Shown piece by piece: positions 12,050 to 24,334 of a stretch of DNA of 64,000 nucleotides. Position 1 is the stretch's first letter. Each line of letters begins with the position of its first letter. Below the pieces are notes generated by a model that saw nothing but the letters and a program-made list of their open reading frames with translations, was not told where the DNA came from and made no database searches. Position numbers and translations under genes: made by a program. The DNA is from Phragmites australis (lineage: Eukaryota > Streptophyta > Magnoliopsida > Poales > Poaceae): assembly GCF_958298935.1 (NCBI RefSeq), contig NC_084927.1:21092001-21156000 (forward strand). The letters run 5' to 3'.

Positions 12050-13729
12050 TTACTCTCCTGGCGCAGAAACACCTTGCTTCAGCTTTTCCCTCTTCAGCTT
12101 CTTCTTTGAGACCGGCTTCTTCTTCTTAGGAGGAAGTGTCTTCTGTGCGTACACGTAGAGCGCATAGTTCCCCACAAAGAAAAGCAACAGGAAGCTTGCA
12201 ACCACAAGCAGGACTATCATTCCAGGGTTCAGGCCCTTGTTGACCTCCTCGATGATTACGTTGTTCTGAACACCAAACACCACCAGAGCAAGCGATGAGA
12301 AACTAAAAGTGATACTGAAGACACGGTGATTTTTAAGTTCATGGATCTTGCAAGATTTATATGTTGAAGGCTAGGACAAGCAAACAGCTAAACACATTTA
12401 CTTCTCTACACCTGAGTAGACCAAAAGCTAACCCAACAGCACCATAAACATCTCAACGTGAAACTTATCACTAATTGTTTTGTTATAAAGCACTTCTGCT
12501 ACAGAACTATTAACCAAATCTGCAAAGATTGAGCACATCACAAAATTGAAGCTTAATTTGAATGTATTAGTAAGGCCGAGATGTCATATATTAGCAGTCG
12601 GCAGTCCTACAGAATCTTAGGGATCTAGAATGGCAAATGTGAAGTGACACAGGGTAGGTGAAGAGGAGTGATCTACCTATAGACTACAGTCACCATTTAG
12701 AGTATGATATGCAAGTTAGCTGGCACAGATATGTACAGAGATAATAAAAATGGATAGTAACTCAATATCCAGAATAGCTGGAAGTGTTTGAACCTAATAG
12801 CACATGCATCTAAAAGGCGATGCAATTTACATGATTAGCAAGAAACCACTGTGGACTTAATAATCAAGCAACAGCTACACTCACCTTTAACTAAAAAGTA
12901 ATTTTAAACAAACATAAAGGATTACACATACAAAAAGAGTTTCAACTGAATTGGTTAACCAGGTAATGCATTATGCATCATAATTTTAAAGATTTAAGTA
13001 GGTAAATAGATAAGTCCCAAATCTTACTACTTATCTTGTAAATTTGGAAAATGCACAAGACATATAGACACCAAACGAATCAGCTAATGATAACAGATAA
13101 CATCAGCTACCTAGAGAATGGACAAAAATAAAACATTGAATGCCAAATTGTCAACGTTCGTGAAAATTAGCAAGCTTGTGTGTACATGAAACCAAAGCTC
13201 AGCAGCAAGATAAAAGTACCTTGAAATCCTTTTTCTTCGACATAGAAGAAACGTGCATTTTGTTACTAGTGCAAAATTACCGAGATGACCTAAAACATAG
13301 TTAAGCAGAAATCTTGCACAGTCCCTGCAGATCCATTTCTCTATACACCAAATTCAAATAAGATGGCTCAAAATCAGCTACAGCTCCAGTCAGTCAACGC
13401 TTGCTGCTACTCACCAGCACAGCTACGACCCCTAGCTCGCTGCCACGGCGCGCATGGCCGCGCTTGGCAAGCCACGTTGAGAACAAGGCCAAAACCCGCC
13501 GGAGGAATCGGGAAGGTAAACATCAGATCTGACCGCTGTGTGCGCATCACACATATAGCAAGAGTGGGGAGGGAAAGGACAACCGCGGTCACCGTATTCA
13601 CCCCTAAACCGGACGGGAGGATCTGAATTTCCAAGGAATTCTTGCACCAAAACCACAAATTCACACCAGATAAGAGGAAAGAGCTGGGGGAAAACTCCTT
13701 ACCGCCGAATCCGCGAACTGATCCGCCAT
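12050..13729 (-). CDS. S1FA: DNA-binding protein S1FA
   Basis: Two-exon gene: exon 1 is 13703-13729 (MADQFADSA), intron 12266-13702 (1437 bases, GT..AG), exon 2 is 12050-12265. The product is 80 aa, the usual length for S1FA in grasses. Exon 2 starts [11 protein letters not shown] and contains a strongly hydrophobic stretch (about residues 23-43, [21 protein letters not shown]) followed by a basic tail rich in Lys ([17 protein letters not shown]) and the family ending GVSAPGE. S1FA was described in spinach as binding a negative element of a plastid ribosomal protein promoter; the basic tail is the proposed nuclear signal and DNA contact. The hydrophobic stretch is as long as a membrane helix, which sits oddly with a soluble transcription factor. 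Confidence 0.93.
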
Positions 13730-13869
13730 GGCGGCTGCCTGATCCGAACCAAGCACCACCCTTTGGATCAGAGATTTGGATGAATTAGCTGAAGGAAGGA
13801 AGAAGATAAGCACGAGAGTTCGCGAGGATGAAACGTAGGATCTAAAAAACCCTTACCTTTACTCTGCGG

Positions 13870-15057
13870 GAAATTAAAATTTATTTATTTGCCAACCCAA
13901 TCAGAGGTTTTACAAATTGCTTATTTTTATGCTATTATGGACAATTTTACCCATTTCTTCTTTATGGTCTCTTCTCTACCATCTTTCTCCTCCTGCTCTG
14001 ATCATTGCCGCTGTTGTCGTCATATATGTCTCTAGCACCGCCACAGACTCCGTGTGATTGATGTGGTCACCATGTAGGTCGTGGAGAGATGCTCATGGGC
14101 AAGATCAATAAGCACTTCCTCTCCTTAGTCAGCTCACAAGAGCCACCTTCGTCGGCCCCTGCAGCAAGTACTCATGCCTTCTCACCCGCGACCTTGGCGA
14201 TAACAAATAACGCAAACCCGATCTAGAACCTCCCTTAGGCCAACGAGCTCCCTCTTTCTCCTCTCCACCACCTTGGACCGTGGCCTTGGGATGCGGTGGT
14301 GAGGCCGAGCTCCATGGCCGCCACCGGGGACGAGGTCCAAGACCGCCACAGGTCGAGCTGCATGACTGCCGGGGGTGAAAGAGGGCACAACGAAGACTCC
14401 ATGACTGTCACATGACGATGGTGATCTCTCCGACCGGCCGACGACCTCAGCTCGGACAGGAGAGGGAGCAACATAGGAAGGAGATGGAGGAAGAAGAAAG
14501 GTAGGGGCAAAAAGGTCCAAAGTGGTATACAATTAAGAATTCGTCGATCTGATGGCATCACAAAAATTGCACATGAAAATAATGGGAAGGAAAACTAGGG
14601 AGTGACAGAGGGCACAACGAAGACTCCATGGCTATCACATGACAATGGTGATCTCTTCGGCTGGCCGACGACCTCAGCTCGGACAGGAGAGGGAGCAACA
14701 TAGGAAGGAGATGGAGGAAGAAGAAAGGTAAGGGCAAAAGGGTCCAAAGTGGTATACAATTAAGAATTCGTAGATCTGATGGCATCACAAAAATTACACA
14801 TGAAAATAATGGCAGTTTGGATGAGTCACACCAATTGAGTGGCAAATAACTAAATATCCCTTGCTCTGTTGGTCCTGGGCACCTTTGCGGCTTTCTTCTG
14901 ATCGCCTCACTTTGATTTCCCTGACGTGATTATGGTCGTTTGATTTGGAACTTTCTCGAACATTGTTTTTCTAACTTCCTTTTTTTTCAAACCTTTATTA
15001 GTAACTACTTTTGTTTGGGTTTTTAACCCTCTTATTTGTCTGGAGTGTATTCATTTT
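13870..15057. other. Intergenic region holding a 227-bp-period duplication
   Basis: No gene seen. GC-rich patches give overlapping open frames on the minus strand that repeat with the duplication described separately and have no recognisable domain. Confidence 0.5.
14381..14811. repeat. Tandem duplication, period 227 bp
   Basis: The block starting 'gagggcacaacgaagactcc' at 14381 recurs at 14608, and both copies run through 'ttaagaattcgt' to 'gaaaataatgg'. They differ at few positions. Between the copies sits about 20 bases of extra sequence (gaaggaaaactagggagtg) that is also found 480 bp to the right at about 15084. Confidence 0.85.
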
Positions 15058-15069
15058 TAAGGGCTAGTT

Positions 15070-16470
15070 TGGAAACAAGGGGAAGGAAAACTAGGGAGTG
15101 GAACCCTGGGGGAATTTTGATGGCAGGTGAGAACCCTCTTGTTTCTATAGGGTGGAACTTCAGCCAAAGATTTATCCTCTACTACCGTTTGAAAGTCACA
15201 GGGGTAAGAATCCCTGTGGGGATTTTGATTGTTTATAAAATTGTAAGAAGCCTAGAAAACAAAACAAAGTTCAAACAATCAGAAAAAAATAAAAAAAATA
15301 GAAAACTCATGTAACATGTGAAACCCATTGCAAGATCCATAAACACTACAACCTCATGAAAAAAATCAAGATCCATCAATAGAGAGATGATGAAAAACTC
15401 GACAAAAAAGTAGCATTCATACCTATGGTTCTCTACATCCTTACATCCACATCAAGTACCGAGAACAAGCATGTTTGCTATCTTCAATTTGTATCCAAAC
15501 AAACATGCATATAAGTTCATGAGTAGAAATAGAAAAGAAGTATAGGCAAATTCTCAACAGAACACAAGAGACTGCTTGAACAGCCATTACACAAAAGTAG
15601 CTCAAATCTTTATTTGGTCCTATCTATCAGACCGATGCATTGCTTCCACCATACAAAGATAGTTATGAGCTCCCAGCAAGGTCCATATGAACATAAAAGT
15701 TTTTGATGAAGTAATAAATCACAAGCAAGGCCCAATAAATGAACAAATCGAAAATAACATTTACATCTATGCTAAATGTTAACCTAGTTACAATTTGTTG
15801 CAAGCTAAAACTGAATGTCCAAAAGGAGACATGGGATTATAAATCTACTCATGAGCTAAGTTGGGAGCTACTGAATACTATCTGCAGTCCAAAACTGAAT
15901 GTTGCAAACTGAATTTCCTTCCTTGAGTATTATCACATGAGCCATGCAATTCTCCAAGCTAAATTTCTTAAGGACAGTTACCACACGAGCTAAGTTGGAA
16001 GCTATTGAATACTATCTGCAGTCAAACAACAAACTGGCCATAGTAATTTCAGACACTACTAGCTATAATCTGAAATAAATAGGAAACTAAAAGGAAAATA
16101 ACTATGATATCATAGGGTTCAGAGGCTGGGACACATGTTGTATCCAAACTTGACGATACAATAGCATTAGACATAACTAACGGTCTGACATCAACAAAAT
16201 TATTCATAAAAAATATGCCTATGAACAAAAGAATTTGGCATATACATGTGTATATGCCTAATTCTTACTGCCACATTCTGAGTAGATTCTAGACCAAAGC
16301 GATTATATATATGTGTATACATGAACACATTATACCACTTAAACAATTAGTTCTATTAAAAGAAACTATTAACAAGATCTACCATATTGGTCTAACTATG
16401 AACTAAGTATCTAACTATGAGCTATTATTCTAACTATGAACTAACAAGTAGAAATTTGAAAGGATCATAC
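15070..16470. other. Harbinger 3' region, non-coding
   Basis: AT-rich sequence between the left terminus and the end of the Myb-like ORF. A phrase around 'gagctaagttgg.agctattgaatactatctgcagtc' occurs twice (about 15853 and 15990), a diverged internal repeat. No coding exon is seen. Confidence 0.45.
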
Positions 16471-17004
16471 CTATAGAGTAATTTTCTTCTTCAGCCAAAT
16501 TAATCGCACATTTGAGTTGTTGATTTTGATAAATATTTGTCTGTTCACCTTACTTTCGAAGACCGCCAATGTGTCTGCCTTCTCCTCATCGGTTAATTCT
16601 TCCTTGGCTTCCAAGTTATCAATACACTTTTCAATGAAATACTCATCTTCATTCATTTTCTTTTCATTCAAACTTTCCATAGCTTTTTCTGTTTGTTTGT
16701 TTTTGTAGTTCAAGTAGTCTTCAAGAACAGCTGCAACTTGACTTTGCTTGCGCTTTTTCCCGCTGTCACCTTCTTGTTGTCCTAAATTATGATTGAATGG
16801 TGCATATTGAGTTTCATTGGGTTCGATATGTTGATTTGATGTACCTTGTCCATCCAAACTTGAAGCAAATGTATTGAGTTTCATTGGGTTCAATATGTTG
16901 ATTTGATGTACCTTGTCCATCCAAACTTGAAGCAAATGGATTTGTACCAACATTGAGTTTAGAGGCAGGGGCACATGTTATATGCTATGTTTGAAGGTTC
17001 CACT

Positions 17005-18068
17005 TAAAGATGGCAATTGGCCCTGTTGGGTCGGGTCCCCGCAGGTTTTAGACCCGACTCAAGTTCGGGTCAAGGGTGACTTTGCACTCGCGGAGCGCCC
17101 AAACCCCAAAAATATATCAAAGAGTCAGCATCAAAAGCAGTCATGTCTCCTCCGCTCCGCCTCCCGTCTCCTCCCTCCTCTGCTCTGCCTCCCGTGGTCT
17201 CGTCCCCCTCCCGCCAGTGCCATCACCGGAACCACCATGCTACCAATCGCCGGTGCCCATAGCCCGCTCCAGCTCCCTCCTCTGGTCCTCATGTTTCCTG
17301 CCGCTGCCTCCTCCCATCTCCACCTCCCCCGACATCACACGACCGCACCCTAATGCCACCTCCTCGGCTCCTCCACCTCCACGGGGCGACCACCTCCATG
17401 ATGCGGCCACGGTGGCTATGGCAGTGTATCTGGAGGTGGTGCGGCCACGGTGTCCACAACTCGCCGTTGGGGACAGATCTGGAGGAGGCGTGTCCACGGT
17501 GCGTCGTTGGTGAGAGAGGGCTCGGTGGTGGCTCCTGTGCGACGTGCCGGTGTGGCACTGGCTAGGGAGGGCGCGACGAAAGACACCCAGCTGATGGCGG
17601 TGAGATGGTGACGAAGGAGACGAGGCCACCCTCCCTGATCTCCCTGATGACGGTGACGAAGGAGGCGGATAGGCGCTCCTCAGATCGGTGGATCGGCTGA
17701 GATCTCCCCTTGCAAGGTCTGATACTCCGATCCCTCTCTCCCTCCTTCTATGTGTGACCCCATGTCGCTGGTGAGGGAGGGCACGATGATGCGGAAGCGG
17801 GCAGTGCGGCCAAGGCTGAGGACGTCCAACGCATGAGTAGGCTTGGCAGCACCATGGGGATGGGGAGTAGGCAGGGGACAGAGTGGGCCAGTGCACGGGG
17901 AGCGGGGGTTTTGGGTCCTCGGCGGGTCTCGGGTCCCTGCGAGGGCCAAGGGCGAGGGTAATTTTGAATCCGAATTGTGTTTCAAGGCCACATCGGGTTT
18001 TAGGGTTTGGGTTTCGGATCGGGTGTGGGCGGTCAAATCCGACGGAGATAGACCCGTTGCCATCCCTA
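17005..18068. mobile_element. hAT-like non-autonomous transposon
   Basis: 1064 bp flanked by a perfect 8-bp direct repeat GTTCCACT (16997-17004 and 18069-18076), the duplication size of hAT elements. Termini are TAAAGATGGCAATTGGCCC on the left and, inverted, TAGGGATGGCAACGGGTCT on the right, sharing the GATGGCAA core. The interior is much more GC-rich than the host sequence and has long overlapping open frames on both strands but no transposase. It may carry captured genomic sequence. Confidence 0.8.
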
Positions 18069-18764
18069 GTTCCACTCGCTCAGTTGATGCAAAATTTAAA
18101 TCTCTCGTAGCAATGCTTCCTGTTCCAAAGCAAAAAACAACAGCACAAACCATTGACTACATACAAAGCAATTATTAGCTGGTATGCAAAGTATAGAACC
18201 AATATTCCATTTACATGGCATTAATACTAACAAGTTGGCCTAAGATTGCATGAAATCAGTATGCTGGAGTTCGAAGAATGAATCTAACTAGCATATTAGC
18301 TTTCTACCCAAAATAATAATAATAAAAAGTTGTCTTCAATCTTTGTCAAGGTGGTATTGATAGAACAAACAAGGGGGCAATGAGCTATCTGAATAGCTCA
18401 AAATGATACAAAATTTTAAATTTTGTGAGAATGGCCTAGATGGACTACTCCAATAAGATGTAATTAAGAAAGAAATTGAGCATTAAATTATCATTGTTTC
18501 CTATAAACCTTTAAACATTCCTGCAAGTTACCATCCAACAATTTCATAATAGTAGGACAACTTATTCACCAATTGCCTAGATGGACTATCTTATTTGTGA
18601 TCACTGCAATGTGAACTTGCAATGTGCAGCATCAACCATTGAGATACATAGAAGTCAATGGAAGCTTAATAGCTCATCAACTAAATTATGTTTTAGCACT
18701 GTAACAGTTAGGAACAACAGCAGAAAATATAAAAATATAAAAATCAGCAGCAATAGGGGGTCAA

Positions 18765-19145
18765 AATTACCTTCATACAGTGATGCCAAGTTGTTAAACA
18801 AAGGAAATGGTTTTTTGCGGAACTTCTTAATTTTTGGGTGATCCTATTGAATGCAACACAAAAAGAAAGTTAGTACTTATTAACAAAAGACAGCACAAAG
18901 ATAGCTAGCTGCTAATGAGTTTGAGAAGGCCTTACATGAATAATATTATCCTAAATCATTGGTTCTACAACTATCATGCCTAGAGAATAATTCCAACTGG
19001 CACCACTCTATTTTCTAGCATCTCGTATTGACTTATAACTTCCTTTCAATTTCTTTCCCTTTTCTTGTATTTGTTACTTTGCGAAATGCGCTAGAGGATA
19101 CCATTCATTGAACTTGCTTGTGATACTTCTCCAACCCTCTATTGT
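18765..19145. other. Harbinger ORF1 exon and intron remnant left of the solo LTR
   Basis: Contains the HPKIKKFRKKPFPL exon on the minus strand (about 18768-18840) and, at 19020-19145, the decayed Myb-like exon that continues at 22178 beyond the solo LTR. Confidence 0.5.
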
Positions 19146-22100
19146 TGTCACGTCCCAAATTCCATAATCGCGTGATTAAGCTTAATCATGCATCATTAGC
19201 GTCATAATTAATTTTGAGGTAAATTATTTTGGCAAATTAGAACAATTCATTTTGAATCAATCGGATGAGAGAAAGAAATTCGGGAGAGAAAAGAATGAAT
19301 TTTGCAGTCAAAGCGGACTTTTTCCTTAACATGTGGGCCCCACGTGTGGCCCCACACCTCACCACTCCCTCTCTCAAGTGGGCAGCCACCCCCACCTGCT
19401 CTCTCTCTCCCCTCACTCTCTCTCCCTACTCCCTCCCGTGCTCCCTCTCACCGTGCAGCACAGGGAGCCCCCTCCCTCTCTCATTCTCTCAAGCCCCTCT
19501 CCCTTTCTCCCTCAAATCCGCGCTCTAGGAGCCGAATCAAGGTGAGTGTGAGGTACCATCGCGATCACAAGCTCATGAGCTATCCATCTCTCTAATTCAT
19601 TTTCGTTTTCCCGGAGGATTTGAGCCGGATTTGGTGTCTTTTGGTGTTTAGGGTTGAAATGTGAAGAACACCGGATTTCTTTACCTCCCGAGCTTTTTCC
19701 TCCATTTCCTCCTTCAATCGGCAGTCCACAACCTCGGAAAAGGCCTTTGGGTGAGTCCACTAAACTCCCATGGCAAGAATCCGCCTTTTAGATGATTGGA
19801 TTTCGAATTTTGAGCTAGGGGTTTGAAGTTCATGAGTTCTTGATGAATTAGAAGCAATAGCCGAGTTTTGATCGATTTCGGCGTATACATGTTGTCATGC
19901 GTGGTAGAGGAAGTCAATGTGATGCTCTAGGTCCAAGTCCCCACTCCAAATGTCGCTGGAGAGCTCCCAAAGTGCCCCCGGTGACTCCCAGCGGTCTGAC
20001 CGCCACCCCAAGGTCAGTCAGACCGCCAGGGGTCAAAACCCTCTGCATGGGGGCGGTCTGACCGCTGTATACCCAGACAGCACAGTTACTGCTTGCTGAA
20101 ACTTGTAAAATTCATAATAAATTCTCTGTAGCTTCAAAATTATGAAACAATTTTTTTGGTTTCATAATAACTTACTCTACCTATTAAAAATATCCCCAGC
20201 CATGAAATAATGAATTAAATTTATGAGATTAATTAATTAGGTTAAAGCTTCATTAATTCACCGTTAATTCATCATAAGTCCAAAATTGATGAATCCAATT
20301 TTGCTAGTTTCCTTATGACTTGTTCTATCTAGGAAAAATATTTCCATTTATTATATGCATATTGTGACATATATTTGCACTTTATTCATACTCATTGCAT
20401 TGCACGCGTTGATCCTTTTTAGAGAACTTCAATCCGTCGATCCCGGAGGCCGAAGGCGATCCCGTCGCGTCGTATCTTTTTAATTCAGGGCAGCAAGGCA
20501 AGCATCTATCAATTGCACCGTGTTAACTTGAAAGTCTAAAGTGTTATCTATGCTTATGTATGTATGCATGTGTCGGGTACCTTTGGGTAGAACCTATGCC
20601 GTTGCATTCTTCTACCTTGGTCACGAGTTCATGTATGTTCCTTGAAGCCTAGAGGTGATGTCGATGTCTAAAGGTCTTCGCTATGCTTAGCAATGCTTAG
20701 GTATTTCGGTAGAAACCGAACGACGGTGTTCTCCGTTGTTCGTGAGGATAGGATCTACTACTGTTTACAATTACATATTGATGGTGATTGTATGGTTGGT
20801 GAGTGGTGAGTATGAGGCGAGGTGTGAGCGGTGCTAGGAGGGTGTTTAGCCTGTCTGGATGTGGAGTTCCCCTGGATAGGACAGTAGAGGAAAATCGGGC
20901 ACCGTAGACCGTTTGCACCGGTTAAGCACCGATCGTCGGTGTAGTCGGCTTTAGCACTTACCTTACTCACCACACGCTGATATAATGGTAGGTAAGCTGA
21001 ATACCTTCGCAGCTGTGGCTTTGTGGGCGTGAACAACGACGGTGTGAGCGGGCGGGCTTGTAAGCGGTACTAGTTTGCTCAGGGAGTAGTTCTAGTACCG
21101 CCGCGCCGAGCGTTGCATGCCCCACACGGTTGGGGCTGGTTGGGTAAGATTGTCACGAGTACCCCCTTTGTGCACTTTGGCCGGTGGCACAAGCCGAATG
21201 GTCCTCGTGTCATGTGGGTCCAGGAGTATCCCCCTGCAAGGTGTAAAAACAGTTCGAACTACCGCGCTCTCGGTTATGAGCATGTCTATCGCTTATCTGC
21301 ACCGGTCGTAGAGTTTCGGTTGTGGGCGATGGTTCGGCAACGTGTTTGTGGATTGGTTATGTTGGAGTGATAGTGGTGTTGGTTCGGATATGAGATGGTT
21401 GGGCATGTGATTATGATCTGGGTATGGTGGTTGGTGGTTCGAGTTGGCACTTGTTCACATTGATATACTTGTTGTTACTTTTACATATGCTCAGTTGAGG
21501 GTTATGGAAGGGTAGTTTCGCATAAGTTGGTTAAGTCAGTTGCTCACACCTATGTTTAGTATGCTTACCGCTTAATTAACTTAACCATGTTTAATCCTTG
21601 CTAGTAGCCAATGCATGATCCTTGGAGTCGAGCTATGTATATGTGCTCTATATTGTGTAAGACTTGCGAGTACCTTCGTACTCAGGGTGCTGCCCTTAAG
21701 TTGATGCAGGTTCATAGGTCGGCGAGGAAGAGGCAGTGTTTGGCTACTTTGTGCCTGCTAATCAGGGTGGTAGGCAGGAGTAGCACACTCTACTCCGAAC
21801 TCGGTGCTCTTGGTATGGAGCCTAAGGGCATGTGGCTCCATATTCTTTTGTTGTATAGTTTATTTTCTTCCGCTGCGTAGATCTTTTGTTGGTTAGGAGT
21901 TGAGAGGTTTTGTCTCCTCCTAGCTCGCTTTTGTTATAAACTGTTGTAATTAGTTGCATGCTTAATACTTGTAATATAAATGTTTATTACTCGCTCTTTA
22001 TTAAGCTATGTTGTGATATACCTGTTGGAACTATGTTCGAGGCATGTGTTCCGATCTTTGGGCACAAAATATGTGCTGGGACTGCCGGAGCGGTATTTTG

Positions 22101-22177
22101 ATTAATCGTCGATGTTGTGATTATGTTAATGATCCGCCTGATGATTAGTTCGAATACTGTTTGGTCGGGTCCTCACA
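19146..22177. mobile_element. Solo LTR (3.03 kb)
   Basis: Begins TGTCACGTCCC and ends TCCTCACA, with a perfect 5-bp target duplication ATTGT on each side (19141-19145 and 22178-22182). There is no internal retrotransposon sequence, so this is a solo LTR left by recombination between the two LTRs of a complete element. The fragment at 5204-7788 is a relative. Open frames inside have no recognisable domains. Confidence 0.9.
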
Positions 22178-22629
22178 ATTGTCCAACCATTTTGCCCCTT
22201 GAACATTAGGTTATTATTGTGCTCACACAATGTGTCAACATGATTTTTTCATGTGTGAAGGTCCATGCAGCCCCTGTCACTTTTGTTGACATGGCTACAT
22301 TGCCCACAAGAAAGTTAAACAAAATATGCTTAGTATAAAAATGCATGTATTCATGTCTTACATATCAAAAATTACATTACCAGACATCTTTTACATATCA
22401 TATAAGAACTACATTAAGTGTCCAGCACACAAACTAGTGCTATCATACTACATTACAAGACATCGTGCTCAACTAATTATTGTAGAAAACCCATATTTGT
22501 AGTGCAATTTGATCTCTTAGGATGCTTCCATCAGTTGACTTCAAATCATTTGCGTAGTTATTGTCCCCCTTCGGTGAGTCAACATAATTGGATGGCTTAA
22601 TATAAACAGGTTGGTCATCTAGCCACCCT

Positions 22630-23739
22630 TCTTAACCATTTTCCCCTCTAATGATATTATGAAATGCAACCATTGCAGTTACAATCTTAATTTGAGACTC
22701 TATCAGATGATATATCCCCACTTTCAAAATTGGAAACCGCTTTTTCAGCACTCCTATTGCTCTTTCAATGTGATTGAAGAAGATTGCATGTCGATGATCG
22801 AACAATTCTTTGTAGTTTGCATAATCATTTCTTCGAGACGACTGACACCTCATAAACTCACTAATATGGTATCTAACTCCTCGATATGGAGCAATGAAGG
22901 ATGGTGTGTTTGCATAACTACCATCTACGAGGTAAAATTTCCCCTCTGGCACATTAAAACCCTTCCTAAGAATAGATCATAGAACTCCTGCATGAGATGT
23001 AGACCCTTCCCACCCATATGAAATGAATATGAAATTTAGATCAAAGTCACAAGCGAGCATCACATTCTAAGATAGCATTCCTTTTCTATTTCTATATGGA
23101 GGGGCCTTGTCTTATGCAATGGTAATAGGGATATGTGTGCCATCAATGGCACCAATACAGTTCTGCACATAAAAAAAGGAAACTAAGGATTGGAATCGAG
23201 TGTTATAGGTGATAGAGACAAGTGTTAGATCTTATGGTTAACTTGAAAGAAAGGCATAAATCTAGGGTCAGGTGCAATCTTCACATGAGTTTGGTTTGCA
23301 CTAGGGAGGTTCACAAATCTATGAGTCAAGGTTGGGATTATATCGAAGACATCCTTTATTTTCCTATGGATTGTCTAACCATTGTGTTGAAATGCCTTTA
23401 TTAGCCTTAGATTGCTTGCATTGTGAGAGAGCATGAACATAAACATTACTAGCTGCTCCTCAATGTAAACACCACGTGTATCACGCAACAAGTCCTAAGA
23501 AAATTTGTTGTAACTCTAAATATTTCAGGCTCCATCTTGAACTCAACTCTACAACAACTCTCATGACCTTCCAGTATTTATTTGACCTTTTTCGCGCCAG
23601 GAAGTGATGACGTGTGCATTGGCTTTTTCTCATTATAAAGTCAAGAGTGGATAGCAAGGGCAATAGCCAGAAATAGTTCGTCATCCTCTTCTTCCTGATC
23701 TAACATGAATTCCTTGACTTGTTCCTCCGAAGAGCCCAT
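22630..23739 (-). pseudogene. Harbinger DDE transposase, decayed
   Basis: Starts with MGSSEEQVKEFMLDQEEDDE at 23739 and reads through stop codons and frame changes to FHNIIRGE near 22632. Recognisable parts are a helix around KMEPEIFRVTTNFLR, then CIGAIDGTHIPI (first catalytic Asp) near 23150, then YLVDGSYANTPSFIAPYRG (second Asp) near 22915, and HIERAIGVLKKRFPIL (third acidic residue) near 22760. This is the DDE_Tnp_4 domain of PIF/Harbinger. Stops are seen after the LAIALAIHS stretch, after IPITIA and before NVMLACDFD, so the gene is dead. It would have cut and joined the element ends. Confidence 0.85.
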
Positions 23740-24221
23740 TATCTAGTAAATGCAATTCATGTTGTTAATTAGCATATTGAACATGAATAGGTAGTTAATT
23801 AGCATATTGAATATGAAGATGGGTTGTATGATGTTTATAAGATAACAATGCATAGACAACTGTATGTAGAAAGATGCAGAAAAAATTGAATGCAATCAGT
23901 GAGGGTATAAGATGTTGGTTGTTTCAAACATCAGTATGTAATTTCACTAAATGTGCAGTTTCTGCAACAGTTCTCTCCATAAGTGGGACACCAAAATGAA
24001 AGGGGACCTGAGGGAAAAAATATAACCAGGGAATCGGGTTTTTTAATTATTGATATTGTTTTCTTACTGAATTCAGACATAACCACAATGAAAAATTAAA
24101 CAGAGATGGCATATTAAGGTACAAGAAACAAGTTAACTTATGCAAGAAACAAGTTAATTTGATTTAATTGCAAATTCATTTCAATTAACAACTGAGCTCT
24201 CAAGCAAACATAATGTTTCAC
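23740..24221. other. Harbinger interior, no certain gene
   Basis: A minus-strand acceptor-like site (TTTTTTCCCTCAG) near 24015 precedes an open stretch containing FGVPLMERTVAETAHLVKL, which could be one more captured exon, but I recognise no family. Confidence 0.3.
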
Positions 24222-24334
24222 CTTTTCCCTTGATATGTAATACTCCCAACAGGAGACACTACGACAATAGTTCCCATGCAGAACACTTCATCAGCATCAA
24301 GCAGTTCATCCACCAACACAAGCCTCTCCTCAAC
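24222..24334 (-). pseudogene. Single exon of branched-chain aminotransferase type
   Basis: 113-base exon with intact acceptor (TTTCTTGGAAG) and donor (GTGAAAC). It reads VEERLVLVDELLDADEVFC followed by MGTIVVVSPVGSITYQGKR. The EADEVFCTGTA-VVSPVGSITYxGKR pattern belongs to the C-terminal part of plant branched-chain amino acid aminotransferases (PLP enzymes making Leu, Ile and Val). The preceding and following exons of such a gene are not seen nearby, so this is a gene fragment, either captured by the Harbinger element or an older remnant. The exon itself has no stop or frameshift. Confidence 0.6.

Larger units (their letters stand above)
16471..22292 (-). pseudogene. Harbinger ORF1 (Myb/SANT-like protein), split by two insertions
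   Basis: Pieces on the minus strand line up as one gene. An ATG at 22292 begins MSTKVTGAAWTFTHEKI. Joined across the solo LTR, the next piece reads GWRSITSKFNEWYPLAHFAK, typical of the trihelix/Myb-like domain of Harbinger ORF1, but with stop codons. Then at 18840-18768 HPKIKKFRKKPFPLFNNLASLY, a standard motif of these proteins, and at 16974-16471 an acidic C-terminal part (KKRKQSQVAAVLEDYLNYK...). The LTR at 19146-22177 lies in the Myb-like exon and the hAT-like element at 17005-18068 in the following part. A tandem duplication of about 67 bases (near 16812 and 16880) also affects the C-terminal exon. ORF1 proteins bind DNA and assist the transposase. Confidence 0.6.

Noticed and set aside
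17240..17896. 218-codon minus-strand open frame in the hAT-like element
   Set aside because: Low-complexity Pro/Ser/Arg/His-rich composition without a recognisable domain; overlapping frames of similar length occur on both strands.
21113..21370. Open frame inside the solo LTR resembling one in the LTR fragment at 6964-7167
   Set aside because: The similarity is due to LTR homology and the frames are on opposite strands without coding conservation.
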